Positions 55,876 through 64,000 of a stretch of DNA of 64,000 bases are shown one piece after another. The notes under the pieces were generated by a model. That model was not told the DNA's origin. It ran no database searches and was given only the letters and a program-made list of their open reading frames with translations. The translations under genes were made by a program, and so were the position numbers. Positions within the stretch are counted from its first letter, which is position 1. The number at the start of each line of letters is the position of its first letter. This DNA is from Pseudomonadota bacterium (GTDB lineage Bacteria > Pseudomonadota > Alphaproteobacteria > Kiloniellales > JACOMY01), in assembly GCA_029781795.1 (NCBI GenBank), contig JAKOWB010000231.1, forward strand, positions 1-64,000. The letters run 5' to 3'.

Positions 55876-57003
55876 TCAGGTCTTGCGATAGCTGGTGCGA
55901 TGGAAGGGCAGCGGCACGACGGTCACCGGCTGCGGCTTGCCGCGTACCGTGGCGTTGAGTGACGTGCCAACCTTGCCGAAGGGCGTGGCGACGTAGCCCA
56001 TGGCGATGGGCCCGCCGACCGAGGGGCCGAAGCCGCCGGAGGTGACGCGGCCGACGACGCTGCCGGACTGACTGGTCAATTCGGCGCCGTCGCGCACCGG
56101 CTGGCGCCCCTCGACCTTCAGGCCGACGCGGATGCGCGAGGGCCCTTCGGCGATCTCGCGCAGGATGCGCGAGACGCCGGGGAAGTCGCGCGCCTGGCGG
56201 CGGCGCGTGCCGATGGTCCAGGCCACCGCCGCCTCGACCGGCGAGATGGTCTCGTCCAGCTCGTGGCCATAGAGGCAGAGACCGGCCTCGAGCCGCAGCG
56301 AGTCGCGCGCGCCGAGGCCGGCGGGCTTCACCTCCGGCTGCTTCAGCAGGGTTTCCGCCAGCTCCAGCGCGCGCTCGGCCGGCACCGAGATCTCGAAGCC
56401 GTCCTCGCCGGTGTAGCCCGAGCGGCTGACGCGGCAGTCGATGCCGGCCACCGCCAGCGGCGCCTGCGACAGGAAGACGAGTTGCTCCGAGCCGGGGGCG
56501 AGGCGCGCCATGACCGCCGCCGCCTCGGGCCCCTGCAGCGCCAGCAGCGCGCGGTCCTCCAGCAGCTCGATCCTCACCGCGGGCCCCAGGCGGGTCCGCA
56601 GGTAGGGCACGTCCACCGCCTTGCGCGCGGCGTTGAACACGAGCGTTATGAGGCGCCCGCCCTGGTCGTCCAGCGGCCGCGTCACCAGCAGGTCGTCGAT
56701 GGTGCCGCCGACCTCGTTCAGCAGCAGGGAATAGCGCGTGCGTCCCGGCGCCAGGCCCTGGATGTCGCCCGGCAGCATGACCTCGAGCCAGCGCGCCGCC
56801 TCGTCGCCGGTGACCGTGACCTGGCCCATGTGCGAGACGTCGAACAGGCTGGCCGCCGTGCGCGTGTGCTGGTGCTCGGCGATGATGCCGGTCGGGTACT
56901 GCACCGGCAGCTCGTAGCCGGCGAAGGGAACGATCTTGCCGCCAAGGGCAAGGTGCAGGTCGTAGAGCGGGGTCCTGCGCGTCGGGATGCCGCCGTCGGG
57001 CAT
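55876..57003 (-). CDS. gcvT: Glycine cleavage system aminomethyltransferase, T protein
   Basis: 375 residues. It transfers the one-carbon unit from H protein to tetrahydrofolate and releases ammonia. Family blocks: [51 protein letters not shown] and [30 protein letters not shown] precedes the ATG. First gene of the operon, directly behind the glycine riboswitch leader. The L protein is not in the window. Confidence 0.97.
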   Translation of the reverse strand: MPDGGIPTRRTPLYDLHLALGGKIVPFAGYELPVQYPTGIIAEHQHTRTAASLFDVSHMGQVTVTGDEAARWLEVMLPGDIQGLAPGRTRYSLLLNEVGGTIDDLLVTRPLDDQGGRLITLVFNAARKAVDVPYLRTRLGPAVRIELLEDRALLALQGPEAAAVMARLAPGSEQLVFLSQAPLAVAGIDCRVSRSGYTGEDGFEISVPAERALELAETLLKQPEVKPAGLGARDSLRLEAGLCLYGHELDETISPVEAAVAWTIGTRRRQARDFPGVSRILREIAEGPSRIRVGLKVEGRQPVRDGAELTSQSGSVVGRVTSGGFGPSVGGPIAMGYVATPFGKVGTSLNATVRGKPQPVTVVPLPFHRTSYRKT

Positions 57004-57067
57004 GCGCCTCTCCAGGAGTCGGGTGACGGGAAGCCACGTCCGCCCGCCGCGTTCGCGGCAGGCAGGC

Positions 57068-57345
57068 GGCCCCCTCTGTCATCGCCCTGAGAGATTCGCC
57101 GCCCGTGCCCGGCGTCAGCCGGACGTCGCCAACCCTGTGGCCCAGCCGCGTGCCCTTGCGAGGGTCGCGCGGCGTCCCGGACGGTTTACTCCTTCGGTGA
57201 GGGGCTGGCCGCGCGCCGGACTCTGCGGCGACGCTGCCGGTCCCCCGTTTCCAGAGGCGCCTTAGACCTGCGGTCCTTCTGCCTGAGAGTTTCCGGGGCG
57301 GTTGCTCCTTCGGCGCCGGGCGTAGGGCCCGGTCTCTCCCGCGAG
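57068..57345 (-). promoter_or_regulatory. Tandem glycine riboswitch
   Basis: On the minus strand two glycine aptamers precede gcvT. Aptamer 1 (about 57345-57265) has GCGGGAGAG, GCGCCGAAGGAGCAA and AACTCTCAGGCAGAAGGACCGC. Aptamer 2 (about 57257-57071) opens with CCTCTGGAAAC, has CACCGAAGGAGTAAACC and closes with AATCTCTCAGG and GACAGAGGGG; CCTCTG pairs with CAGAGG. At about 187 bases aptamer 2 is unusually long because of extended side helices. Glycine binding should turn on gcvTHP. Confidence 0.92.
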
Positions 57346-57420
57346 GTCATCGTCGGCGGGGTGACTGTCGCCCTTACCCACCCGCGCCGTCAACCGGGCG
57401 GCTGTGCACTGCGGCAGGCG

Positions 57421-57945
57421 TTATTGCCGCGCCCGGTTGTACTGCAGCTCGGCCTCGGTCAGGGCGATGCCGACGAAGACGCGGAAGCTGGGGCCGCTCT
57501 CGCCGGGGCGCAGCGGGATGCGCGGCTCCAGCACGTCGGTCAGGCGCACGCGCGTCAGGTTCCCCTGGAAGGGGATCGAGACGTCGAAATCCTGCCGCGC
57601 CAGGATCTGCCGGTCGCTGGTGGCCACCGCCAGGAAATAGGTGAAATCGGCGCTGTCGGTGATGTTGGCCGGCCCCTCGGAGGCGACGAGGGAGACCGTC
57701 ACCTCCATGTCGATGGCCTCGTCGCCGTCGTACTCGCAGGTATAGGTCACGCTCTCGATCGCGGCGTCGAACACCACGTCGGTGAGGTCGCGGCCCTCGC
57801 CGCGGAACTTGGTGAGGCGCGAGGCATCGTCCACCGCCACCGCCACCGGACAGGGCGGCGGCGGCTCGCGCGTCAAGGCGCCGCAGCCCGCTAGCAGGAC
57901 CAGAGCCGTCGCCGCCGCGGCGGCCTTACCGAATCGCACCATCAC
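57421..57945 (-). CDS. Lipoprotein of unknown function
   Basis: 174 residues from a GTG at 57945 (the next codon, ATG at 57942, is equally possible; AGGAG lies 10-13 bases upstream). The leader [14 protein letters not shown] ends in a lipobox. The mature part is beta-rich ([52 protein letters not shown]), suggesting an immunoglobulin-like or lipocalin-like domain. No family was named with confidence. It lies behind, and on the same strand as, the CDGSH gene. Confidence 0.75.
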   Translation of the reverse strand: MMVRFGKAAAAATALVLLAGCGALTREPPPPCPVAVAVDDASRLTKFRGEGRDLTDVVFDAAIESVTYTCEYDGDEAIDMEVTVSLVASEGPANITDSADFTYFLAVATSDRQILARQDFDVSIPFQGNLTRVRLTDVLEPRIPLRPGESGPSFRVFVGIALTEAELQYNRARQ

Positions 57946-57978
57946 GCCACCAGAACTCCTACCCGCCTGACCCGCCGC

Positions 57979-58218
57979 CTAGAGCTTCTTGTGCGTGCCG
58001 TCGCACAGCGGCTTGTTGTGGCTGGCCTTGCAGCCGCAGAACCAGATGTCGCCGTCCTTGCCGGCGTCGTACTTTTGCGGCGAGAGGCCGGTGCCCTTGT
58101 GGCTGCCGTCGCAGAAGGGCTGCTTGCCGCTGCGCCCGCAGGCACACCACCAGTAGGTCTTCCCCGCTTCCACGGTCACGCGATAGGGGGCCTTCTGGGC
58201 CGGTATGGGCTCCGTCAT
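57979..58218 (-). CDS. CDGSH iron-sulfur domain protein, double motif
   Basis: 79 residues with two CDGSH motifs: C25, C27, C36, H40 ([16 protein letters not shown]) and C61, C63, C72, H76 ([16 protein letters not shown]). Each should bind one [2Fe-2S] cluster with three cysteines and one histidine, as in human MitoNEET type 3 (both clusters in one chain). The role is redox or cluster transfer. Divergent from ispH. Confidence 0.93.
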   Translation of the reverse strand: MTEPIPAQKAPYRVTVEAGKTYWWCACGRSGKQPFCDGSHKGTGLSPQKYDAGKDGDIWFCGCKASHNKPLCDGTHKKL

Positions 58219-58358
58219 CTGCGCTTTTCTCTCCCGGCCGGCCTGTATTAGTGTCCGGCCGCCGCGCCCGGCTATGCCGCGAGGCCCTGGGCTGGCACTC
58301 TAGGGCGCATCCGCCCGGATTCACAAGGACGGGGCCGCCGCGCCCCGAGGACCCAATT

Positions 58359-59333
58359 ATGCAAGTCAGCGCCGCCCACCCGACCAAGCCGAAGCTCACC
58401 ATCCTGCTGGCCGGGCCGCGCGGCTTCTGCGCCGGTGTCGAGCGCGCCATCGAGATCGTCGAGCGCGCCATCGAGAAGTACGGCGCCCCGGTCTATGTCC
58501 GCCACGAGATCGTCCACAACCGCTATGTGGTCGAGAACCTGCAGCAGAAGGGCGCGGTCTTCGTCGAGGAACTGGACGAGGTGCCGGACGGCGTGCCGGT
58601 GATCTTCTCGGCCCACGGCGTGCCGAAATCGGTGCCGGCCGAGGCGACGCGGCGCGAGCTCATGTACCTCGACGCCACCTGCCCGCTGGTCAGCAAGGTG
58701 CACCGCGAGGCCGAGCGCCAGCACCGCCTGGGCAACCAGATCATCATGATCGGCCATGCCGGCCACCCCGAGGTGATCGGCACCATGGGCCAGCTTCCCC
58801 CCGGCTCCATCATCCTGGTGGAGACCGAGGAGGATGTCGCCGAACTGGACGTGCCAGACCCCTCGCGCCTGGCCTTCATCACCCAGACCACGCTGTCGGT
58901 CGACGACACGGCCTCGATCGTGCAGGCGATCCAGCGCCGCTTCCCCGAGGTGCAGAGCCCGAAGAAGGAGGACATCTGCTACGCCACCACCAACCGGCAG
59001 GAGGCGGTGAAGGCCATCGCCCACCGCAGCCAGCTCATGCTGGTGGTGGGCGCGCCCAACTCGTCCAACTCGCAGCGCCTGGTCGAGGTGGCGCGCCAGC
59101 AGGGCTGCGCCAGGGCGCAGCTGGTGCAACGCGGGTCGGATCTCGACTGGCGGCTGCTCGAGGGAGTCGACACGGTCGGCCTCACCGCCGGCGCCTCCGC
59201 GCCCGAGGTGCTGGTGAACGAGGTGATCCAGGCGCTGCGCCAGCGCTACGAGGTCACCATGGAGGAGGTCGTGGTGCGCAACGAGAACGTGGTCTTCAAG
59301 CTGCCGCGCCAGCTCACCGAGAACGCCGCCTGA
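58359..59333 (+). CDS. ispH: 4-hydroxy-3-methylbut-2-enyl diphosphate reductase
   Basis: 324-residue [4Fe-4S] enzyme making IPP and DMAPP in the last step of the MEP pathway. Three cluster cysteines: C24 ([12 protein letters not shown]), C108 ([10 protein letters not shown]) and C207 ([13 protein letters not shown]). H-containing motifs EIVHNRYVV and [10 protein letters not shown] are intact. The ATG at 58359 has GAGG 9 bases upstream; the frame extends to 58251 without support. Followed 19 bases later by thrB. Confidence 0.97.
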   Translation: MQVSAAHPTKPKLTILLAGPRGFCAGVERAIEIVERAIEKYGAPVYVRHEIVHNRYVVENLQQKGAVFVEELDEVPDGVPVIFSAHGVPKSVPAEATRRELMYLDATCPLVSKVHREAERQHRLGNQIIMIGHAGHPEVIGTMGQLPPGSIILVETEEDVAELDVPDPSRLAFITQTTLSVDDTASIVQAIQRRFPEVQSPKKEDICYATTNRQEAVKAIAHRSQLMLVVGAPNSSNSQRLVEVARQQGCARAQLVQRGSDLDWRLLEGVDTVGLTAGASAPEVLVNEVIQALRQRYEVTMEEVVVRNENVVFKLPRQLTENAA

Positions 59334-59352
59334 CCGGCCGCGGCGCCCCTTC

Positions 59353-60315
59353 ATGGCCGTCTATACCGAAGTCACCGACGAGGACCTGGCGCGCTTCATG
59401 CAGCCCTACGGCCTCGGCCGCGTGGTCGCCAGCAAGGGCATCGCCGAGGGCGTCGAGAACTCCAACTACCTGATCCAGACCGAGGACGCGAACTTCATCC
59501 TCACGCTCTACGAGAAGCGGGTGCGGCGCGACGACCTGCCCTTCTTCCTGACCCTGATGCAGCACGTCGCCGCCGCCGGCATCGACGTGCCGCAGCCGCT
59601 GCCGACCCGCGACGGCCTGGTGCTGCGCGAGCTGAACGGCCGCCCGGCCGCGCTCTTCAGCTTCCTCGAGGGGCTCTGGCCGCGCCGCATCCACCCCTGG
59701 CACTGCCAGGCGCTCGGCGGCACGCTGGCCAAACTGCACCTGGCGACGCAGAGCTATACCGGTCGCCGCGCCAACGACCTTTCCGTCGCCGGCTGGCGGC
59801 GCCTGGCCGAGGCGACGCACGAGCGCGCCGACGAGGTGGCGCCCGGCCTCGCCGCGGAGATCGCCGCCGACCTGGGAGAGTTGGCGCGCGACTGGCCGCT
59901 GGACCTGCCGGCCGGGGTGATCCACGCCGACCTCTTCCCCGACAACGTCTTCTTCCTCGACGAGCGCCTGTCGGGCCTGATCGACTTCTACTTCGCCTGC
60001 ACCGACTTCTACGCCTACGACCTGGCGATCTGCCTCAACGCCTGGTGCTTCGAGCCGGACCGCGCCTTCAACGTCACCAAGGCGCAGCTCCTGATCCAGT
60101 CCTATCGCGCGGTGCGGCCGCTGTCGGACGCCGAGCTGGCGGCGCTGCCGCTGCTGGCGCGCGGCGCGGCGCTGCGCTTCCTGCTGACCCGCCTCTTCGA
60201 CTGGCTGAACCATCCGCCGGGCGCCTTCGTGCAGCCCAAGGACCCGAAGGAATACCTCGCCAAGCTGCGCTTCCACCGCGCGGTGCGCGGGCCGGCGGAC
60301 TACGGCGTCCAGTGA
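59353..60315 (+). CDS. thrB: Homoserine kinase, type II (ThrB2)
   Basis: 320-residue kinase of the aminoglycoside phosphotransferase fold (not the GHMP type), which phosphorylates homoserine for threonine synthesis. The N-terminal signature is [20 protein letters not shown] and the catalytic loop is [13 protein letters not shown], with the metal site in [17 protein letters not shown]. Its stop overlaps the rnhA start (GTGA), a pairing common in alphaproteobacteria after ispH. Confidence 0.95.
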   Translation: MAVYTEVTDEDLARFMQPYGLGRVVASKGIAEGVENSNYLIQTEDANFILTLYEKRVRRDDLPFFLTLMQHVAAAGIDVPQPLPTRDGLVLRELNGRPAALFSFLEGLWPRRIHPWHCQALGGTLAKLHLATQSYTGRRANDLSVAGWRRLAEATHERADEVAPGLAAEIAADLGELARDWPLDLPAGVIHADLFPDNVFFLDERLSGLIDFYFACTDFYAYDLAICLNAWCFEPDRAFNVTKAQLLIQSYRAVRPLSDAELAALPLLARGAALRFLLTRLFDWLNHPPGAFVQPKDPKEYLAKLRFHRAVRGPADYGVQ

Positions 60316-60764
60316 GCGAGCCGCCCCGGGTCGAGGCCTTCATCGACGGCGCCTGCTCGGGCAATCCCGGCCCCGGCGGCTGGGGCGTCGTGCTGCGCGC
60401 CGGCGCGCACGAGAAGGAGCTCTCGGGCGGCGAGACGCTGACCACCAACAACCGCATGGAGATGATGGCGGCCATCGCCGCGCTGGAGGCACTGAAGCGC
60501 CGCAGCCAGGTCGCCATCACCACCGACAGCAACTACCTGCGCGACGGCATCACCAAGTGGGTGCATGGCTGGCGCCGCAACGGCTGGAAGACCGCCGACA
60601 AGAAGCCGGTGAAGAACCAGGATCTCTGGGAGCGCCTGCACGCCCTCACCCTGAAGCACGAGGTCGCGTGGCACTGGGTCAAGGGCCACGCCGGCCACGC
60701 CGAGAACGAGCGGGCCGATGCGCTGGCGCGCGAGGCGATCAAGGCGCTGCGGGAGCAGAGCTAG
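60312..60764 (+). CDS. rnhA: Ribonuclease HI
   Basis: 150-residue endonuclease that degrades RNA in RNA-DNA hybrids. All four acidic catalytic residues are present: D12 in [17 protein letters not shown], the glutamate in [10 protein letters not shown], the aspartate in [11 protein letters not shown] and the last aspartate in [10 protein letters not shown]. The basic handle ([20 protein letters not shown]) is intact. A GTG start overlaps the thrB stop by four bases. With rnhB at 38.5 kb the cell has both types. Confidence 0.96.
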   Translation: MSEPPRVEAFIDGACSGNPGPGGWGVVLRAGAHEKELSGGETLTTNNRMEMMAAIAALEALKRRSQVAITTDSNYLRDGITKWVHGWRRNGWKTADKKPVKNQDLWERLHALTLKHEVAWHWVKGHAGHAENERADALAREAIKALREQS

Positions 60765-60879
60765 CCAATTCTGCGGTAAGCACGCCCGGCCCCTCCTGCA
60801 ACTTTCAGGGCGTGGCACCCTGCCCGCAAATGCCCGAGGCTGCGGGCCAACGACTTTACGCGGGAGGAAAGCGCGCATC

Positions 60880-61806
60880 ATGGCTGAACATCAGATCCGC
60901 AGCGTCGCCGTGCTTGGCGGCGGCGTCATCGGCATGTCCTGGACCTCGCTGTTCCTGGCCAAGGGACTGTCGGTCCGGCTGCACGACGTCGACCCCGCTT
61001 CGCTGGAGCGTACCAAGGCCTACCTCGCCAACGCCTGGACGGCGCTGACCGAGCTGGGCCTCGCGCCGGGCGCCAGCCAGGACCGCATCACCTTCCACGC
61101 CGACCCGGCCGAGGCGGTCAAGGGCGCCGACCTGGTGCAGGAGAACGTGCCCGAGCGCATCGAGATCAAGCACAAGCTCTTCCAGGCCATCGAGCCGGCG
61201 CTGGGCGCCGACACGCTGGTCTGCACCTCGACCTCGGGCCTCTTGATGAGCGAGATGCAGAAGGGCTTCAAGGACCCGCGCAACCTGGTGCTGGCGCACC
61301 CCTTCAACCCGCCGCACCTGGTGCCGCTGGTCGAGCTCTACGGCAACGCCAGGACCGATCCCAAGGCGGTGGACCGGGCCGAGGCCTTCTACCGCTCGAT
61401 CGGCAAGGTGACGGTGCGCCTGAACAAGGAGGTGCCCGGCCACATCGCCAACCGCCTGCAGGCGGCGGTGATCCGCGAGGCCGTGTGGCTGGCGGCCGAG
61501 GGCGTCGCCTCGGTGAAGGACATCGACCTGGCGCTGACCGCCGGGCCCGGCGTGCGCTGGACCGCCATCGGCCCGCACATGGTGACGAACCTGGCCGCCG
61601 GCCCGGCCGGCGTCGAGGTCTTCTGGCAGCGCTACCTGCCTTCGTTCGAGACCTGGTGGGCCAGCCTCGGCGAGCCGAAGGTGACGCCGGAGGTGATCCA
61701 GCGCCTGGCCAAGGGGGTCGAGGAGATGGTCGCCGGCCGCAGCTTCGACGAGCTGGCGGCGATGCGCGACGCCGCCGTGGTGCACGTGCTGAAGGGACCG
61801 AAATAG
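60880..61806 (+). CDS. 3-hydroxyacyl-CoA dehydrogenase-like NAD enzyme
   Basis: 308 residues. The NAD domain begins SVAVLGGGVIGMSWTSLFLAKG; catalytic features include CTSTSGLLMSEMQKGF, the histidine in LAHPFNPPHLVPLVE, and GHIANRLQAAVIREAVWLAAEG. The length and N-terminus fit single-domain relatives such as carnitine 3-dehydrogenase or L-gulonate 3-dehydrogenase as well as acyl-CoA enzymes; the substrate cannot be fixed. GGGAGGAA precedes the ATG. It is convergent with the peroxiredoxin pair. Confidence 0.85.
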   Translation: MAEHQIRSVAVLGGGVIGMSWTSLFLAKGLSVRLHDVDPASLERTKAYLANAWTALTELGLAPGASQDRITFHADPAEAVKGADLVQENVPERIEIKHKLFQAIEPALGADTLVCTSTSGLLMSEMQKGFKDPRNLVLAHPFNPPHLVPLVELYGNARTDPKAVDRAEAFYRSIGKVTVRLNKEVPGHIANRLQAAVIREAVWLAAEGVASVKDIDLALTAGPGVRWTAIGPHMVTNLAAGPAGVEVFWQRYLPSFETWWASLGEPKVTPEVIQRLAKGVEEMVAGRSFDELAAMRDAAVVHVLKGPK

Positions 61807-61826
61807 GAAGGGATCGCACGGCGGTC

Positions 61827-61959
61827 CCCTCTCCCCGCCGTTTCGCGGGGAGAGGGCAGGGTGAGGGGCGGTCGGTTCGACAGCGCCTCACCCGCGCCGA
61901 GGCTGAAACGAGAAATCGCCCCTCACCCCGACCCTCTCCCCGCTGGTGCGGGGAGAGGG
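61827..61959. repeat. Intergenic inverted-repeat element, family B copy 2
   Basis: 133 bp with a perfect 12-bp hairpin at each end: CCCTCTCCCCGC/GCGGGGAGAGGG at 61827-61856 and again at 61932-61959. The inner flanks AGGGTGAGGGGCG and CGCCCCTCACCCC make the halves near-perfect inverted copies. The same unit is at 37742-37864. It lies between convergent genes and may end both transcripts. Confidence 0.75.
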
Positions 61960-61993
61960 GGGATACGGGAGAGGGGCTGTCAAAGTCGAGCGC

Positions 61994-62479
<486 letters not shown>

Positions 62480-62553
62480 GGCATCACCTCTCCATTGCCG
62501 GGATTGTCGTTGCCGGGAACATAGGGCCTGTGGCGCCGCGGTCCAAGGGCACC

Positions 62554-63036
<483 letters not shown>

Positions 63037-63075
63037 GGGTAGAGACTCCTGCTTGGGCGGAAGCCGGGACGATAG

Positions 63076-64000
63076 CTAGGGGCGGGCCGCCTTGGCCAGG
63101 GCCTCGCCGACGGCCGCCTCGGTCAGCAGCTCGGGCAGCGGGATGCCCTGCGGCGCGCCGGGCCCATAGACCACGTTGAAGGGAATGCCGAAGCGGCCGA
63201 AGCGTTCCAGGTAGGCGTTGATCGCCGGGTCGGGCCGCGTCCAGTCGGCCTTCATCGCCACCACGTCGGGCGCCGCCAGCAAGGCCTTCACGCTGGCCTG
63301 GTCCAGCACCAGGGTCTTGTTGGCGATACAGGTCACGCACCAGTCGGCGGTGACGTCGACGAAGACCCTCTTGCCCTGGGCGACCAGGCCCGGGATGGCG
63401 GCGTCGTCGAAGGCCTGCCAGCCCTCCTCCAGCGCCCGGGTGGTTGAGGAGGCCGGCAGCGCCAGCGGCACGGCCGCGCCGGCCAGCGCCACCAGCACGA
63501 CGCCCGCCAGCGCGAACTGCCGGCCGAGGCCGCGGCGGCGCAGCGCCAGGAGGAGGAGCAGCAGCAGCAGGGCTGCGGCCACCCCGACCGCGATGGCGGC
63601 GCTGGCCTGGTTCCACAGCACCGAGAGCAGCCAGACCGCCGTGCCGAGCAGCAGCAGGCCCATGAGCTGGCGCAGCCGCAGCATCCACAGGCCGGGCCGC
63701 GGCAGGCGCTGCGCCAGGCCCGGCAGCAGCGCGACCAGCAGATAGGGCGCCGCGAGGCCAAGGCCGAGGCAGGCGAAGATCGCCAGGATCTCGCCCGTGC
63801 CATGCGCCAGCGCGAAGCCGACGGCGGTGCCGAGGAAGGGTGCCGAACAGGGCGTCGCCAGCAGCGTCGCCAGCAGGCCGGTGGCGAAGTGGCCGGCCAG
63901 CGAATGCTCGCGCCCGCGCTCGCCCAGTCGAGCGATGCTGCCCGGCAGGGCGATCTCAAAGAGGCCGAAGAGGTTGGCGGCGAAGAGCGTCACCACGATG
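63076..64000 (-). CDS. DsbD/ScsB-type thiol:disulfide interchange protein (5' end outside window)
   Basis: About 308 C-terminal residues. Six or more membrane helices include the redox cysteine motif LLATPCSAPFLG, and a C-terminal thioredoxin domain carries WCVTC in VDVTADWCVTCIANK, with cis-proline loop GIPFNVVYG. Such proteins carry electrons from cytoplasmic thioredoxin to periplasmic targets; the architecture fits the ScsB/DsbD group. The N-terminal part continues beyond the right edge. Confidence 0.88.
   Translation of the reverse strand, partial: IVVTLFAANLFGLFEIALPGSIARLGERGREHSLAGHFATGLLATLLATPCSAPFLGTAVGFALAHGTGEILAIFACLGLGLAAPYLLVALLPGLAQRLPRPGLWMLRLRQLMGLLLLGTAVWLLSVLWNQASAAIAVGVAAALLLLLLLLALRRRGLGRQFALAGVVLVALAGAAVPLALPASSTTRALEEGWQAFDDAAIPGLVAQGKRVFVDVTADWCVTCIANKTLVLDQASVKALLAAPDVVAMKADWTRPDPAINAYLERFGRFGIPFNVVYGPGAPQGIPLPELLTEAAVGEALAKAARP

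Overview
The window is chromosomal DNA, very GC-rich (roughly 70 percent in most genes), with densely packed genes that often overlap by 1-4 bases. Gene content points to an aerobic alphaproteobacterium, probably near Rhodospirillales-type lineages. The evidence is a CcrM-type GANTC methyltransferase with its own C-terminal domain next to rnhB, an F0 ATP synthase operon separate from F1 and with both b and b' subunits, a petABC cytochrome bc1 operon, and several families typical of this class (DUF1285, DUF6111, DUF4159, DUF721/DciA). The genus cannot be fixed from the sequence. There are no rRNA genes, CRISPR arrays, transposases or prophage genes; one tRNA-Gln is present.

Layout. 0-7.4 kb: tail of a GDP-sugar dehydratase, cytochrome bc1 (minus), trmL-hemF (plus), then cca, a DUF6111 protein, a CoA-type Nudix hydrolase and DUF1285 (minus, chained by 4-base overlaps). 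7.5-16.6 kb: a MoxR-DUF58-DUF4159-VWA operon, then a TauD-like oxygenase, a LysE exporter and TspO. 16.6-26.3 kb: a GNAT enzyme, a probable GT-C membrane glycosyltransferase, wrbA-pirin behind a palindromic operator, small proteins, tRNA-Gln, gmd-fcl (GDP-L-fucose synthesis) and a dienelactone hydrolase. 26.3-35.8 kb: an ETF-QO/TPR/ispE operon, a divergent Sel1/uracil-DNA glycosylase pair, an orphan ATP-grasp protein, a lytic transglycosylase and moaB. 36.2-43.4 kb: radical SAM, NIPSNAP, nucleotidyltransferase, rnhB-ccrM, a lipoprotein and the F0 operon. 43.5-52.6 kb: puuE, smc, a DsbA-like protein, dciA, mutY, then a small AT-rich island with an orphan gene beside an acetyltransferase remnant, then YciI and LysR. 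52.6-64 kb: gcvTHP under a tandem glycine riboswitch, a CDGSH protein, ispH, thrB-rnhA, an acyl-CoA-type dehydrogenase, two tandem peroxiredoxins and a truncated DsbD/ScsB gene.

Most genes are housekeeping: respiration, haem, isoprenoid, one-carbon and cofactor metabolism, chromosome maintenance and envelope. No obvious defence or secretion system was found. The most unusual signals are small: the roughly 30 percent GC island at 50.6-50.95 kb with a two-helix orphan protein; a perfect 16-bp palindrome capped by GANTC sites before ccrM; mirror-image CTAGAG-N7-ATG elements between the Sel1 and glycosylase genes, suggesting leaderless divergent transcripts; a glycosylase keeping only two of the four family-4 cluster cysteines; an oversized second glycine aptamer; and two families of roughly 120-130 bp intergenic inverted repeats.
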